From Oligoflexia bacterium (lineage in GTDB: Bacteria > Bdellovibrionota > Bacteriovoracia > Bacteriovoracales > Bacteriovoracaceae), in the NCBI GenBank assembly GCA_024229115.1, contig JAAEST010000097.1, positions 1-64,000 of the forward strand: 64,000 bases of DNA, given 5' to 3'. The position numbers and the translations under genes were made by a program. Each line of letters begins with the position of its first letter. Positions within the stretch are counted from its first letter, which is position 1. Below the pieces are notes generated by a model that was given only the letters and a program-made list of their open reading frames with translations, ran no database searches and had not been told where the DNA came from. Positions 63,689-64,000 of the stretch are shown here, piece by piece.

Positions 63689-64000
63689 ATGAACATTTTT
63701 GTTTGTGTAAAACAAGTTCCAGACACGGAAACAAAAGTAACTCCAAATGGAGATGGTACTTACATCGAAACTAGTAGTATCAAGTGGATTATGAATCCAT
63801 ATGATGAGTTTGCTGTTGAGCAAGCACTACTTCTTAAGGCAGCTAACGCTGGTTCAACTGTAACTGTTGTTAGAGTTGGTGGTGTTAAAGATACTGAAGC
63901 ACTAAGAACGGCTATGGCCATGGGTGCAGATGAGTCTTTTCTTGTAGAGTCAGATGATAATCTAGATAGCTACATGACTGCAAAAGCACTTAAAGGTGCA
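63689..64000 (+). CDS. etfB: Electron transfer flavoprotein beta subunit, N-terminal part (runs off window)
   Basis: The first 104 codons read MNIFVCVKQVPDTETKVTPN, then IKWIMNPYDEFAVEQALLLK and the TAMAMGADESFLV block, which are typical for EtfB. SD AAAGGAG is strong. EtfB with EtfA accepts electrons from acyl-CoA dehydrogenase. The gene continues past base 64000; etfA is expected beyond. Confidence 0.95.
   Translation, partial: MNIFVCVKQVPDTETKVTPNGDGTYIETSSIKWIMNPYDEFAVEQALLLKAANAGSTVTVVRVGGVKDTEALRTAMAMGADESFLVESDDNLDSYMTAKALKGA

Overview
The window is visibly AT-rich and gene-dense. It comes from a Gram-negative, flagellated bacterium: LpxC, BamD, Lgt/LspA, many lipoproteins, flagellar L- and P-ring genes and a TonB-like protein are all present. 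FliW/CsrA/FlgM control genes, a CHASE2 kinase, an IcmF mutase, AmgK/MurU-type sugar salvage and many short secreted proteins together suggest Bdellovibrionota, probably a Bacteriovorax/Halobacteriovorax-like predator. That placement is inference; no rRNA gene is present.

Layout. 1-5.4 kb: start of tuf preceded by Thr-Gly-Tyr-Thr tRNA genes, then an rRNA methyltransferase, proS, lpxC, a glycine-zipper lipoprotein and a hotdog thioesterase. 5.4-10.9 kb: ruvCAB, an unlisted 57-residue membrane protein, folD-gcvT-gcvH and a 99-residue unknown. 10.9-18.1 kb: a 2229-residue exported protein with a canonical Fic motif and a probable C-terminal ADP-ribosyltransferase domain, coupled to a small exported protein. 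18.2-23 kb: TonB-like protein, PBP1A, a patatin-like lipoprotein and xseB. 23.2-32.5 kb: a flagellar run flgF-flgG-flgA-flgH-flgI-flgJ-flgM-flgN-flgK-flgL-csrA-fliW closed by a strong terminator. 32.6-36.5 kb: TPR protein, bamD, AI-2E-type permease, a cyclic-nucleotide-binding protein and a TPR/SH3 membrane protein.

36.6-44.7 kb: an arginine succinyltransferase cluster whose first gene looks like an internally deleted aminotransferase, a 198-residue unknown, tRNA-Asn joined almost directly to an HExxH protein, a YgfZ-TPR fusion beside an A-type Fe-S carrier, and an FHA protein. 44.7-49 kb: cobalamin adenosyltransferase, IcmF and a ferredoxin. 49-54.3 kb: lgt, lspA, an NtrC-type regulator, a CHASE2 histidine kinase and a degenerate M48-like membrane protein. 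54.5-60.7 kb: an endonuclease IV-like protein, unknowns, a PilZ-like protein, a small ferredoxin, MurU/AmgK-like enzymes, a second degenerate M48-like lipoprotein and a LysM lipoprotein. 60.8-64 kb: an outer-membrane protein, a small lipoprotein, folK, acyl-CoA dehydrogenase and the start of etfB.

The most interesting signals are the giant Fic/ART protein, its coupled partner gene, and a CCGATAA box (the core of a FliA/sigma-28 -10 element) in front of four otherwise poorly characterised genes, including that operon. With FlgM encoded in the same window, this suggests that the effector-like operon belongs to a motility or attack-phase regulon.
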